Shown piece after piece: positions 16,376 through 26,320 of a stretch of DNA of 50,932 nt (position 1 is the stretch's first letter; every line of letters starts with the position of its first letter). The position numbers and the translations under genes were made by a program. The notes below the pieces were generated by a model. It did no database searches, was not told where the DNA came from, and worked only from the letters and a program-made list of their open reading frames with translations. The DNA comes from Megasphaera sp. (GTDB lineage: Bacteria > Bacillota > Negativicutes > Veillonellales > Megasphaeraceae), in contig JALCNL010000005.1 of NCBI GenBank assembly GCA_022649055.1, forward strand, positions 1 to 50,932. Direction: 5' to 3'.

Positions 16376-17272
16376 TTATGTACTTAATCCTTCCGCAAGA
16401 ATATTGATGACGGTCTTATACTGCTCCTCCGTTATAGGAAGACCCGGTGCCCTTGTACAAGTAGAAATATCTAATCCCTGCGCCTTTACAGCAGCTTTAA
16501 TTGCCACAACAAATAAAGGTGTTACATCATACAAGCCCATAAGTTTTGATATTTTTTTGGCACATATTTCTGTCGTAATAAAATCTTTATTTTCATACGC
16601 CTGATGATATTGAACAAATAATTCCGGAACAACGTTAGTTAACCCACATAACACACCATCCCCGCCGGCTGCACGATTAACAAGGTAATATTCATCAAAT
16701 CCTGACACAACAGAAAAATCAGGACGTACCGCCTTAACAGCCGCAATAAGTTTACGGGTATGGCTTATAGTATCAACTGTATCCTTTATGCCTATAATAT
16801 TGGGATATCTTTCAGCTAAAGTTCGAACTACATATGGCGTTAAATCAGCACCAACACGGGCAGGAAAATTGTATAATTGAATAGGAAAGGCCACTTGCTC
16901 AGCAATCTTACCAAAATATTGAATCGCAGCATCTTCCGTAGGTCCAAAGTAAAAGGGTGCCACAATATTGATAGCATCAGCACCAGCTTTTTTTGCATAA
17001 TGTGCTAATTCAAGTACTTCTTCAATCCTGGTACTTCCTACACCAATGATAATTTGAGTCCGATGATCCACCACTTTCACGGCTAAATCTATAAGTTTCT
17101 TCTTTTCTTCCACAGAACAAGCATAAAATTCACCCAAACTACCAAAAAACAATAATCCGTTAATACCCGCAGAGACCAAATGATCAATATGTTTCGACAT
17201 ATTTGGGAAATCAATGTTTCCTTCTTCTGTCAAAATGGTTATTACCGGTGTATAAACACCCTTTATAATCAT
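16376..17272 (-). CDS. DapA/NanA-family (dihydrodipicolinate synthase family) aldolase
   Basis: A class I aldolase of 298 residues with a TIM-barrel fold. The Schiff-base lysine is in NIIGIKDTVD (about residue 165). The tyrosine of YNFPAR (about 138) and the substrate loop GSLGE, where DapA normally has G(S/T)TGE, are present. The substitution in that loop and isolation from lysine genes argue against being the main dapA. A keto-acid aldolase such as the KDG/YagE group is more likely, but the substrate cannot be read. AAGGAGG precedes the ATG. The gene lies alone on its transcript and has a terminator downstream. Confidence 0.85.
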   Translation of the reverse strand: MIIKGVYTPVITILTEEGNIDFPNMSKHIDHLVSAGINGLLFFGSLGEFYACSVEEKKKLIDLAVKVVDHRTQIIIGVGSTRIEEVLELAHYAKKAGADAINIVAPFYFGPTEDAAIQYFGKIAEQVAFPIQLYNFPARVGADLTPYVVRTLAERYPNIIGIKDTVDTISHTRKLIAAVKAVRPDFSVVSGFDEYYLVNRAAGGDGVLCGLTNVVPELFVQYHQAYENKDFITTEICAKKISKLMGLYDVTPLFVVAIKAAVKAQGLDISTCTRAPGLPITEEQYKTVINILAEGLST

Positions 17273-17660
17273 ATTAATTGCCTCCTTTTATATATATAAT
17301 TTTCCGCTCGAACTATTCGCAGATGCCATATATGAACGTCATATAATAATAAACTTACTTAAAAATCGTTCATAGTATTGAAAAAATATATCAAACCGGG
17401 ATTTTTTACGGTTCTCATATTGTATATATCAAAACAAGACCCACTAATCCCTCCCGTTATTAAAATTACATTTTATGTTAGAAAAAGACAACCCGCATAG
17501 CATCCTTAAAAAACCATCATATATCCCCAAGAGATTACGTCTTTTAACAACTCACAAAATTACAGACATAGATATATTTTATCAGCAATTGCAAACAGTG
17601 AAAATTAAATCTATAGCCTCCAAGTCTGAAAAAGCTGTCAATCAATTTTTTATATTCAAG
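17273..17660. other. Non-coding gap upstream of the DapA-family gene
   Basis: About 390 bases between the dnaB stop and the next minus-strand gene. It holds the AAGGAGG ribosome site at 17278-17284 and is AT-rich. No terminator for dnaB and no clear promoter stand out by eye. The plus-strand frame that begins at 17475 is an accidental one running into dnaB. Confidence 0.5.
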
Positions 17661-19001
17661 TCATTCCTCGCCATGATGGGTATCAAGATTCATAAACAAC
17701 GTACATTCACTCTTAAAGAAAAGTTCTACTGTACCCACTGGTCCATTACGATGTTTCGCTACAATAACTTCGGTAATATCTTTACGATCACTTTCAGGAT
17801 TATAATACCCTTCTCGATAAAGAAAAGATACAATATCCGCATCTTGTTCCAATGCCCCAGATTCGCGAAGATCACTAAGCATAGGTTTCTTTTCTTGGCG
17901 ACTTTCAACACTGCGACTAAGCTGCGACAGTGCAATGAGCGGAACTTTAAGTTCGCGAGCCAACGCCTTTAAAGAGCGGGAAATCTCAGAAATTTCTTGT
18001 TGTCTATTTTCATTGCTGCGTCGCGATGACCCCTGCATAAGCTGTAAATAATCGACAATAATAAGGTCCAGTCCATGTTCCGATTTTAACCGACGCGCTT
18101 TAGAACGCATTTCTGAAACTGTAATTCCTGGTGTATCATCAATATAAATAGGTGATTGATATAGCTTATCGCAGGCGTCAGTAAGTTTACTCCACTCTGC
18201 ATCACTATTAAGCTGCCCAGTCCGCAATTTTTGTGAATCTAAATGAGATATCTGACACAAAAGCCGCTGTACAAGCTGGTCTTTAGACATTTCCAAAGAA
18301 AAAAATGCCACCGTTTTTTGTTGGCGCACCCCAACATTTTGTGCAATATTGAGTGTAAAAGCGGTCTTCCCCATAGATGGCCGCGCTGCGACCAAAATCA
18401 AATCCGAAGGCTGTAATCCGGAGGTAAGTTTATCTAAGTCGCGAAAGCCCGTAGGCAAACCAGTAAGACCCGCTTTATTCTCGTATAGCTTGGTAATTTT
18501 ATCAAACGTTTCTTCTACAACTTCACCAACCGAAGAAAAATCTCCTTTATCCTTATTCTCCGATAAATGAAGAATTTGACGTTCTGCATTATTCAATAAT
18601 TCATCCGGTTCTTTTTCACCATCATAGGCTTCTGTCGTAAGATCCGTACAGGTTGTGATAATATTGCGGACCAGCGCTTTATCCGCAACTATATTTGCAT
18701 GATATTCTATATTAGCTGCCGTAGCAACCATATTAGGCAAACTGAGGACATACTCGATGCCGCCTACGTCATCCAGTTTTTTCATCCGGCGCAGTTCTTC
18801 CGGCAGCGTGATGACATCAATTTCCTTGTTATCATGATGCAGTTGGATCATAGCCTCAAAAATAATACGATGCACGTCCCGGTAAAAATCTTCGGGACTA
18901 AGCTTCTCCATTGCCACGATAACAGCATTATGATCGATGAGCATCGCTCCCAAAACCGCTTGCTCCGCTTCCACATTTTGCGGCGGTATGCGTTGTTCCA
19001 T
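17661..19001 (-). CDS. dnaB: Replicative DNA helicase
   Basis: The ring helicase that unwinds DNA at the replication fork. The N-terminal helical domain (PQNVEAEQAVLGAML, about 7-21) is followed by the linker and the RecA-like motor with Walker A ARPSMGKT (206-213) and FSLEMSKDQL. LIIVDYLQLMQG and the late DLRESGALEQDADIV and FLYREGYY motifs also stand. The 446-residue length is standard, with no intein seen. GGAGG precedes the ATG. It is the last gene of the run from the YybS-like gene, and lonC lies just upstream of it. Confidence 0.97.
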   Translation of the reverse strand: MEQRIPPQNVEAEQAVLGAMLIDHNAVIVAMEKLSPEDFYRDVHRIIFEAMIQLHHDNKEIDVITLPEELRRMKKLDDVGGIEYVLSLPNMVATAANIEYHANIVADKALVRNIITTCTDLTTEAYDGEKEPDELLNNAERQILHLSENKDKGDFSSVGEVVEETFDKITKLYENKAGLTGLPTGFRDLDKLTSGLQPSDLILVAARPSMGKTAFTLNIAQNVGVRQQKTVAFFSLEMSKDQLVQRLLCQISHLDSQKLRTGQLNSDAEWSKLTDACDKLYQSPIYIDDTPGITVSEMRSKARRLKSEHGLDLIIVDYLQLMQGSSRRSNENRQQEISEISRSLKALARELKVPLIALSQLSRSVESRQEKKPMLSDLRESGALEQDADIVSFLYREGYYNPESDRKDITEVIVAKHRNGPVGTVELFFKSECTLFMNLDTHHGEE

Positions 19002-19011
19002 CGTTATCCTC

Positions 19012-20925
19012 CTATATATTTTTTATAAGCATAATATCCAGTACCTCACGAATAGTTTCTACTGGATAAACATTCAAATTCAAATGATCTTTCGGAATAT
19101 CTTGTTCATTTGCCATTGGTATAATGATGCCATTCATACCGGCCTGACGTGCCCCATAAGCTTTTTCAAAAACACCGCCTACCGGTTTGACCATACCCTG
19201 AACGGAAATTTCTCCGGTAATAGCTATATCCTGTCTGACCGCCTGCTGCGTTACCGCCGATACAAGTGCCGTAGTAATAGCACATCCCGCCGAAGGACCA
19301 TCAATATTCCCACCGCCAATAAAATTAACATTTACATCATAATCAGACAGTTCCTGCCCCGTTATTTCCCGGACCACCGCCGCTGCATTAAACATTGAAT
19401 CTTTAGCCATAGAACCTGCCGTATCATTAAATCGGTAATATCCCTTACCAGGATTTTTTGCTGAAAAAGCTATGGATTCTATTTCTATAGCCGAACCTAA
19501 GTATCCCGCCACTCCAAGGCCAAAAACTTTGCCTACTGCAGGAATAGCCGAAGCTTTTTTCGTCACATATGGAATCAAGCGACTAATTTGTGCTACACGA
19601 TGGACATGATCTTTCGTAATTATAATATTATCTTTACTTCCCGCTTGATATACAGCAAGCCCATATGAATCAGCTAAAATATTAACGGCCTTACGCCCTT
19701 CAATGGTAAATTCACTAATAAGTTCAGGAACCTCTTCTTCCAAACGTACATCCAGCGTTCCCGCCGCATTGCGAACAATTTCCTGAATATCCCCCGGTAC
19801 AAGAGGTTCAAAGAAGACTTCCGCGCACCGTGACCGAATAGCCGGATTGATTTCTGATGGATCACGAGTTGTCGCTCCAATAAGAATAAAATCTGCAGGT
19901 GCTCCTTCAGCAAAAAGTTTTCGAATATATGCCGGTACTTGTGGATCAGAATCATCATAATACGCTGATTCAAATTTTACTTTTTTATCTTCCAATACTT
20001 TCAATAATTTGTTCAGCAACATAGGATCCATTTCGCCTATTTCGTCAATAAACAAAATACCGCCATGTGCTTCCGTGACAAGCCCGGGCTTTGGTTCAGG
20101 TATTCCTGTTTCCGCTAAATCACGGCGTGCACCTTGATAAATCGGATCATGCACCGATCCGATAAGAGGATTGGTCATATCACGGGAATCCCATCGCAAA
20201 GTTGTGCCGTCCGTTTCTACAAAAGGTGCATCATTGCCAAAAGGAGTAAAAGGTAGTCTTTTTGCTTCATCTAAAACAATACGTGCCGCCGTAGTTTTGC
20301 CAACACCGGGAGGACCATATAACAAAAGATGCTGCGGATAAGTAGACGCCAACTTGCTTTGCATGGCCTCAACAGCACGCTCTTGTCCTACAATAGCACT
20401 TAATTTCTTAGGTCTCATTCGTTCCATAATAGATTCTGTAAGTTTAATACCATCCAGTTTCTGTAAATCCTGAAGTTTTTTCTTTGACTGAGGTGTTTCC
20501 ACTTCATTCATTTCCTCTTTAATGACCTGCATCTTAATTTCCTGTACATATTCCTGTTGTTTTTCTTCCATCTTTTGAGAAATTTTCTTTTCCAAACGTT
20601 CTTCCACCGCCTGGCGAGCCAACATCTCAGCCAAAACCATTTCCAACTCATTTAAAATATCCACAACTTGATTATCATCAGGAATAGCTTCATAAGAAGC
20701 ATCTTCATAAATGAGCCGTTGAAGCCCAACCAAGCGATGGCGCGGATCTTCGGAATGCACATAAGACAATGCCGAATACTTACTGGCACGCAATACCATT
20801 TTTTCCGGGCCGATAAGTCCAGTAAAAGCACCATAAAGAACATTAACTTGACGGCGAAGTTCTTCTTCCGCCGTTGGTTCCAGATATTTATGACGTTGCA
20901 GTAATTTATCCAACAATTCTTTCAT
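19012..20925 (-). CDS. lonC: ATP-dependent protease, LonC type
   Basis: A Lon-family protease of 637 residues that unfolds and degrades cytosolic proteins. The N-terminal region is helical and rich in lysine/glutamate rather than the LonA substrate domain. The AAA+ module shows Walker A GPPGVGKT (204-211) and Walker B ILFIDEIGEM (about 290-299). The C-terminal peptidase domain has the catalytic Ser545 in DGPSAG and Lys588 in GGVFEKAY; the 43-residue spacing matches the Ser-Lys dyad of Lon. Such LonC proteins are often called spore-associated, yet the order with rplI and dnaB appears in non-spore-formers as well. A GAGG site precedes the ATG. Confidence 0.9.
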   Translation of the reverse strand: MKELLDKLLQRHKYLEPTAEEELRRQVNVLYGAFTGLIGPEKMVLRASKYSALSYVHSEDPRHRLVGLQRLIYEDASYEAIPDDNQVVDILNELEMVLAEMLARQAVEERLEKKISQKMEEKQQEYVQEIKMQVIKEEMNEVETPQSKKKLQDLQKLDGIKLTESIMERMRPKKLSAIVGQERAVEAMQSKLASTYPQHLLLYGPPGVGKTTAARIVLDEAKRLPFTPFGNDAPFVETDGTTLRWDSRDMTNPLIGSVHDPIYQGARRDLAETGIPEPKPGLVTEAHGGILFIDEIGEMDPMLLNKLLKVLEDKKVKFESAYYDDSDPQVPAYIRKLFAEGAPADFILIGATTRDPSEINPAIRSRCAEVFFEPLVPGDIQEIVRNAAGTLDVRLEEEVPELISEFTIEGRKAVNILADSYGLAVYQAGSKDNIIITKDHVHRVAQISRLIPYVTKKASAIPAVGKVFGLGVAGYLGSAIEIESIAFSAKNPGKGYYRFNDTAGSMAKDSMFNAAAVVREITGQELSDYDVNVNFIGGGNIDGPSAGCAITTALVSAVTQQAVRQDIAITGEISVQGMVKPVGGVFEKAYGARQAGMNGIIIPMANEQDIPKDHLNLNVYPVETIREVLDIMLIKNI

Positions 20926-20943
20926 ATCGCACCTCAGGGTATA

Positions 20944-21390
20944 TTATCCTTCCACAACATGAATCTTTATAATACTTGTAATTTCAGGGTGAACCCGAAT
21001 AACAATATCATGATCACCCAATGTTTTAATCGTATCTTTGATTTCTACTTTCTTTTTATCCAAATCTAAATCATATTGTTTTTTTGCAGCATCACTGATA
21101 GTTTTGCCTGTAATAGCACCAAAAATTTTTCCCCCTTCACCTACTTTTACAGGGATGGTAAGTTCAACCTTTTTTAACTGGCTTGCCAATATCGCGGCCT
21201 CCTCCGAAGCTACTTGAGCTTTATGCTTAGCCGAGGCTTGTTTTTGCTTGGCATCGTTAATATTTTCTGATGTTCCCGGTGCCGCCAGCTTACGAGGCAA
21301 AAGAAAATTATGACCATAGCCTTCAGACACTTCTATAATTTCACCCTTTTTTCCTAATTTTTTGATATCTTGCAATAATATAACCTTCAT
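20944..21390 (-). CDS. rplI: 50S ribosomal protein L9
   Basis: Binds 23S rRNA at the base of the L1 stalk and restrains frame slippage. The start at 21390 (MKVILLQDIKKLGKKGEI...) is the standard L9 N-terminus and has GGAG upstream. The 148 residues comprise the N-terminal domain with the GYGHNFLLPRKLA signature, a long connecting helix rich in lysine and alanine, and the C-terminal domain (GEGGKIFGAIT). The start lies 1 base past the gdpP stop codon, a common gdpP-rplI arrangement in Firmicutes. Confidence 0.97.
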   Translation of the reverse strand: MKVILLQDIKKLGKKGEIIEVSEGYGHNFLLPRKLAAPGTSENINDAKQKQASAKHKAQVASEEAAILASQLKKVELTIPVKVGEGGKIFGAITGKTISDAAKKQYDLDLDKKKVEIKDTIKTLGDHDIVIRVHPEITSIIKIHVVEG

Positions 21391-21391
21391 G

Positions 21392-23398
21392 TTATTCATT
21401 CTCCTTATGTATAACTTCATGCAATGCATCGATAACTGCCTTTTGCGCAGCCTCCATCGTCGTATTTTTCAATTGAGCACCAGCAACCGTACGATGACCA
21501 CCGCCGCCTAAAGCCTCCATGACCAACTGCACATTGACATCTCCATCAGAACGGGCACTGATTCCAATTATATTATCCGGAAGTTCATAAAAACTAAAAC
21601 CAGTCTTGACATCATCAATATTAATCAGCATATCTCCCAACTGGGCTGCTACAATGGGTGCATTTTTGACATCTTTAGGACACACGGCAATCGCAACTCC
21701 GTCTTCCAATATTTGAGTCTGAGATAAAAGTCGTGATTTCATTTTAACCGTTTCTAAGTCGGTACAGAACAATTCTCTGACAATTTGCGGATCTGCCCCG
21801 CTGCGACGCAGATATGCTGCGGCATCAAAAGTACGCACTCCCGTCTGTACCGCAAAGTTTTTCGTATCCACGACAATACCAGCATACAGCGCCGTTGCTT
21901 CAATCTTCTGCAGTTCTACAGTATCACTATAATATTGTAATAATTCAGTAACTAATTCGCTTGTAGATGAACTTGATGTTTCCATGTACGTCAAAAGCGG
22001 CTGTCGAATAAAATCCGTACTGCGGCGATGATGATCAATAACCACTCTGCGGGTCGTTTTTTCCAACAACTTAGGTGCTACCGTCATATCAGAACGATGC
22101 GTGTCAACAATAAACAACAGGGTTTGATCATTGCACAATATTTCAGCTGTATCCGCTGAAATAAATATATCCTGCAATTCCGGAACATCCGCAATTTGTT
22201 TTTCTAAGCGCATAACAGCATTACTTTCCTTACTAATAACAATATGAGCCGATACGCCTGTCATTTTAGCCATATGAGCAATACCTACAGCAGCACCGAT
22301 ACTATCATAATCTTCCCGTTCATGCCCCATAACAAGTACTAACGCACTGGAATCAATAAGCTCACGTATCGCTTGTGCCACTACACGAGCCCGGACACGG
22401 GTATTTTTTTCTACAGATTGCGTTTTTCCTCCATAAAAATGAGCAGATCCATCTTCTTCATACACAACAACTTGATCTCCGCCGCGCCCCAAAGCCAAAT
22501 CCAGCCCAGCTCTTGCTTTATCTGCTAATTCATTAAAATTAGACAGACCATTTTCTACAATTTCTTTAGGAAAGGTAGAAATTCCCATGCTAATGGTAAC
22601 CGGAATACGGTTCACCGTATGAATAGCACGAATTTTTTCCAAAAAAGAAAAATTGTTATGCTTTAACACATCCAGTGCCTGTCGACTCAAACAAGCTACA
22701 TAGTTTTCATCTCCATAAGATCGGACAAATCCGCCCAATTCCGTTAATTCATCCAATAAGCAATTATTAACGTCCGCCCATAAGGTAGCTCGCTGCATAT
22801 CAGACATACCCTTTGCAACTTCCTCCAAATTATCAATTTCAATATCACAGAATACAGGCATGGCTTCGAGACAAGCAATCTTTTGTTTTTCTGTATCTGT
22901 AATATCTTCAAAATAAAGAATTAAATAGTTACTGTCATTATCTGAATCGGTTTGCAAATACTTATAAACTACACGATAATATCGATCATTGATATGCTCA
23001 AAAAAATATCCGAATTTCCCCCAAAACTTGTCAATATTAAGATTTTTCATGATTCCCTGAAGTTTTTGATTATCTTCAAAATCTCCAATCCAATCGCGAA
23101 AAACACTATTAGCCCAGCATAAACTCGACTCCATATCAACAATCGCAATACCAATAGGTAAATTCTGAACAGCATAACTGGAAGCCTGATCGACACTCTG
23201 AGAAATAGCATCGAAAAAACGGCTCATTTCCTGATTATGCTCCATAATGTTTTTACGTGTCAAAACATATACTCCACCTATGATAATCAGAGCCAACAGT
23301 GCCACAATCCAGTTATAAACGGCGATAATAAGAAGCAATATTCCAATAACCAGAATAAACGGCTGATCATATCGTTTCGCCAACATATTTCTAAACAT
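21392..23398 (-). CDS. gdpP: Cyclic-di-AMP phosphodiesterase GdpP
   Basis: Degrades the second messenger c-di-AMP to pApA, controlling turgor and cell wall balance. The order of parts is two membrane segments (about 13-47), a PAS domain (about 70-165) and a degenerate GGDEF domain (about 175-310) in which the signature reads SYGDENYV. A DHH phosphoesterase domain follows (about 340-500, with GHEREDYDSIGAA, VDTHRSDM and VIDHHRR), then DHHA1 with GGGGHRTVAGA near the end. The 668-residue length and order match GdpP. GGGAGG precedes the ATG. It lies between the YybS-like gene and rplI. Confidence 0.95.
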   Translation of the reverse strand: MFRNMLAKRYDQPFILVIGILLLIIAVYNWIVALLALIIIGGVYVLTRKNIMEHNQEMSRFFDAISQSVDQASSYAVQNLPIGIAIVDMESSLCWANSVFRDWIGDFEDNQKLQGIMKNLNIDKFWGKFGYFFEHINDRYYRVVYKYLQTDSDNDSNYLILYFEDITDTEKQKIACLEAMPVFCDIEIDNLEEVAKGMSDMQRATLWADVNNCLLDELTELGGFVRSYGDENYVACLSRQALDVLKHNNFSFLEKIRAIHTVNRIPVTISMGISTFPKEIVENGLSNFNELADKARAGLDLALGRGGDQVVVYEEDGSAHFYGGKTQSVEKNTRVRARVVAQAIRELIDSSALVLVMGHEREDYDSIGAAVGIAHMAKMTGVSAHIVISKESNAVMRLEKQIADVPELQDIFISADTAEILCNDQTLLFIVDTHRSDMTVAPKLLEKTTRRVVIDHHRRSTDFIRQPLLTYMETSSSSTSELVTELLQYYSDTVELQKIEATALYAGIVVDTKNFAVQTGVRTFDAAAYLRRSGADPQIVRELFCTDLETVKMKSRLLSQTQILEDGVAIAVCPKDVKNAPIVAAQLGDMLINIDDVKTGFSFYELPDNIIGISARSDGDVNVQLVMEALGGGGHRTVAGAQLKNTTMEAAQKAVIDALHEVIHKENE

Positions 23399-23417
23399 TT
23401 CTTGCCTCCCGTATTTG

Positions 23418-24380
23418 TTATGCGGCGTTATGTTTTTTACGATAATTCATCGCCATATCGACGATACCGGCAACAAATACTAAAAATTGGAAAAGAGGAA
23501 ATATAAATAGTAGAATAACAATACAAGCCTGACCTACCGAACCAAGTTTAAAATGGCGATCCAGCAGATATAGAACAAAGGCAATACCTTGTATGCAAAT
23601 AAAAAATACGGAAAGCTGTTCCAGATTCAAGCCAATAACGCTCAATCCATCTATTCCTCTGGACGTCCCCCAATATTTGACGACTATTGCCAACACATAT
23701 AAGTATAGCATACTCCTGGAAATTTCCCAATATCGTACCGGTAAAAAAGGACGCACCGCATAGCCAAGACGAGTTAAAATAATCTGTGCAACTCGTATAT
23801 TTAAATAAGACAGCATAGCGAGTCCCAGGCAAACCATAAGTGGAATGATTGCCGGCAAGAGACGTGCTACTTCCTCCATCTGCTGCCGTCCCTGTACTAG
23901 CTGTACCTCCGACATCCCGCTATCCTTATATGATTCAATAACACTATCCATAAGAATTTGAAATTGCCCATTCAATAGTTGCAGCACATCAACATGGAGC
24001 ACAATATACATCATCCCGACCAAAGCCACCAGTCCCACACCCAATGCAATTGTTACACCAAATAGCATTTTGGCCGGTGGCCAATCGCTGCGGAATCCCA
24101 TACCCAAAGCTACTCCCACACAGCAAAACGTCACCATCTGCAACAACGCCGTAACCGGATCTATAAACATCCCCATAAGAGTTCCTACAATAACACCCAT
24201 CATAAGCGACCAGCGCAGACCAAAACGCATATGGATAATGGCCATAGGAACCGGTAAGATAAAATAGCCTATAATAGAAAAAAAAGGAACATAATTGCTA
24301 AGCAGTGCTAAAATCAACATTACAGCAGCAAAACATCCTGCTGTAGTAATAGCTCTGACATTTGTATTGCGTGGATCCAC
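23418..24380 (-). CDS. YybS-family membrane protein (DUF2232)
   Basis: A multi-pass membrane protein of about 320 residues, with roughly eight hydrophobic segments, as for Bacillus YybS, which also sits next to gdpP and rplI. The start is set at the GTG at 24380 (VDPRNTN...), with AAAGGGG eight bases ahead. The ATG at 24461 would make a basic, cysteine-rich leader through a perfect hairpin and is less likely. DUF2232 proteins are related to energy-coupling transporter S components, but no substrate is known. Confidence 0.8.
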   Translation of the reverse strand: MDPRNTNVRAITTAGCFAAVMLILALLSNYVPFFSIIGYFILPVPMAIIHMRFGLRWSLMMGVIVGTLMGMFIDPVTALLQMVTFCCVGVALGMGFRSDWPPAKMLFGVTIALGVGLVALVGMMYIVLHVDVLQLLNGQFQILMDSVIESYKDSGMSEVQLVQGRQQMEEVARLLPAIIPLMVCLGLAMLSYLNIRVAQIILTRLGYAVRPFLPVRYWEISRSMLYLYVLAIVVKYWGTSRGIDGLSVIGLNLEQLSVFFICIQGIAFVLYLLDRHFKLGSVGQACIVILLFIFPLFQFLVFVAGIVDMAMNYRKKHNAA

Positions 24381-24405
24381 AGAATTTTCCCCTTTCACTA
24401 CGGCA

Positions 24406-24437
24406 CGACAGCGGAGGCAGTAATGCCTCCGCTGTCG
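24406..24437. terminator. Perfect 14-bp hairpin between rnjA and the YybS-like gene
   Basis: Positions 24406-24419 and 24424-24437 are exact reverse complements around a 4-base loop. It lies between the rnjA stop and the GTG of the next gene, and no T run follows on the minus strand. It is more likely an mRNA processing or stability element, or a weak attenuator, than a complete terminator. Confidence 0.45.
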
Positions 24438-24460
24438 CATACCGAATTGGCTGTTAACCA

Positions 24461-26119
24461 TTACACTTCCATAATAATCGGCAATATCATAGGACGACGA
24501 CGCGTTTTTTCAAACAAATACCGACTCAATGTATCGCGAACCTGAGACTTGATAACCGCCCATTCACGGATATTGCCGGCTTCACACCGTTCCAAAACAG
24601 CCGCAACTTTATCATGTGCTTCATTCATAAGCGCCTCTGAATCACGCACATAAACAAAACCGCGCGAAACAATATCCGGCCCCGCCAAAGGATGACAAGT
24701 CCCTTTAGCCAAGGTCATTACGACAATAACCATTCCTTCCATTGCTAGTTGCTGTCGATCACGAATAACAATATTACCCACGTCACCAACGCCTAGCCCG
24801 TCAACAAATACACGGCCAGCATTAACATGTCCCGCTTTTTTGCCTGAACGATTGGTAAATTCAAACACCTGTCCATTATCACCAATCAGAATATGGTCTT
24901 TTTTGACCCCCATCATTTCTGCAATTTCACCATGTTTTTTCAACATGCGGTATTCACCATGAACAGGGATAAAAAATTTAGGACGCACTAAATTTAGCAT
25001 GATTTTCAATTCTTCCTGGCTGGCATGTCCCGAAACATGAATTTTCTTTTCTTTACCAGCTACTACATTCGCACCCAATTTCATAAGGTTGTCAATCGTG
25101 CGTCCTACACTAGTTTCATTTCCAGGAATTGGCGAAGCTGAAATAATGACAGTATCCCCTGGCATAATGCTCACGCTGCGGTGATTATTAGCAGCCATGC
25201 GGCTGAGTCCCGCCATGGGTTCGCCTTGACTGCCGGTAGTCAATATAAGAATTTGATCTGCCGGATAGCGATTCATTTCGTCCGGTTCAATCATAACTCC
25301 CTGAGGGACATCCAGATATCCCAACTCAATTGCAATCTGTACATTATTTACCATGCTGCGTCCAAATACAGCAACCTTGCGTTTAAACTGAACCGCCGTA
25401 TTGACGGCTTGTTGAATACGAGAAATATTAGAAGCAAAAGTAGCCAGAATAATACGTCCCTTTGCTTCTGTAAAAGCTTTGCGGAAAGCCCCGCCAACAA
25501 TGGTCTCAGATTCTGTATATCCAGGCCGTTCCGCATTTGTACTATCCGACATAAGTAATAATACGCCTCTATGTCCCAGTTCTGCAAACTTATGGATATC
25601 CATAACCAACCCGTCAACAGGTGTCTGATCAATTTTAAAATCGCCGGTATGAACAACCGTACCTACCGGTGTCTTAAAAAATATGGCGCTCGCATCGGGA
25701 ATCGAGTGATTTGTATGAATAAATCCCACTTTAAAAACTCCAATTTGGAATTCATCGCCATGATGAACCTCATTAAGTTCATAGTGGGTAATATGATTTT
25801 CTTTAAGTTTGCCTTCAATAAGACCACATACAAGTTTTGTTGCATAAACAGGTACATTGACCTCATTAAGCAGATATGCCAAACTCCCGATATGGTCTTC
25901 ATGCCCGTGTGTGATTACAACCGCTTTTACCTTATCCTTATTTTCAATAAGATAGCTCATATCGGGAATAACAAGATCAATCCCGAACATGTCATCATCG
26001 GGGAAAGACAGTCCTGCATCCAAAACAATGATATCTTCACCGTATTGGAAAACTGTCATATTCTTCCCGATTTCTCCCAGTCCACCGAGGGGAATTACCA
26101 ATAATTTTTCTTTTGCCAA
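24461..26119 (-). CDS. rnjA: Ribonuclease J
   Basis: A metallo-beta-lactamase/beta-CASP nuclease with 5'-exonuclease and endonuclease activity, central to mRNA turnover in Firmicutes. The zinc motif ITHGHEDHIGSL lies near residue 70-82. The later metal ligands (HTNHSIPDASA and HTGDFKID), the beta-CASP region (FASNISRIQQAVN) and the HVSGHASQEEL motif are intact. At 552 residues it is the normal length. It starts at a TTG (26119) with AGGAGG nine bases upstream. A good promoter lies about 200 bases upstream. Confidence 0.95.
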   Translation of the reverse strand: MAKEKLLVIPLGGLGEIGKNMTVFQYGEDIIVLDAGLSFPDDDMFGIDLVIPDMSYLIENKDKVKAVVITHGHEDHIGSLAYLLNEVNVPVYATKLVCGLIEGKLKENHITHYELNEVHHGDEFQIGVFKVGFIHTNHSIPDASAIFFKTPVGTVVHTGDFKIDQTPVDGLVMDIHKFAELGHRGVLLLMSDSTNAERPGYTESETIVGGAFRKAFTEAKGRIILATFASNISRIQQAVNTAVQFKRKVAVFGRSMVNNVQIAIELGYLDVPQGVMIEPDEMNRYPADQILILTTGSQGEPMAGLSRMAANNHRSVSIMPGDTVIISASPIPGNETSVGRTIDNLMKLGANVVAGKEKKIHVSGHASQEELKIMLNLVRPKFFIPVHGEYRMLKKHGEIAEMMGVKKDHILIGDNGQVFEFTNRSGKKAGHVNAGRVFVDGLGVGDVGNIVIRDRQQLAMEGMVIVVMTLAKGTCHPLAGPDIVSRGFVYVRDSEALMNEAHDKVAAVLERCEAGNIREWAVIKSQVRDTLSRYLFEKTRRRPMILPIIMEV

Positions 26120-26252
26120 AATAATATACCTCCTATACTGCTATATCCCGTTCCGGCCGCATTTTCAGTCAAATATCCTCTGCACCTTTCATACTCCTGC
26201 TGCGGCTATATCCTTATCCAATTATAACAGGCCGTTCCATCACACCGCTCGC

Positions 26253-26268
26253 AACCATCATGATGGTT
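26253..26268. repeat. Perfect 16-bp palindrome in the rnjA leader
   Basis: AACCATCA is followed directly by its reverse complement TGATGGTT, in the untranslated leader between the candidate promoter and the rnjA start. A DNA-binding site is more likely than a hairpin because there is no loop. Confidence 0.4.
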
Positions 26269-26320
26269 CTGTCGCTCTGTTCTTTTCACGGACATCAACG
26301 AAAAATATTTCAATTGTTCA

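Noticed and set aside
17324-17335. A 12-base match (GCCATATATGAA) to the arm of the hairpin at 803
   Set aside because: Short AT-rich match without the rest of the hairpin; probably chance.
17475-17972. A 165-codon plus-strand open frame overlapping the dnaB end
   Set aside because: From 17661 on it runs antisense to the well-supported dnaB gene, and its first part lacks a convincing ribosome site or family match.
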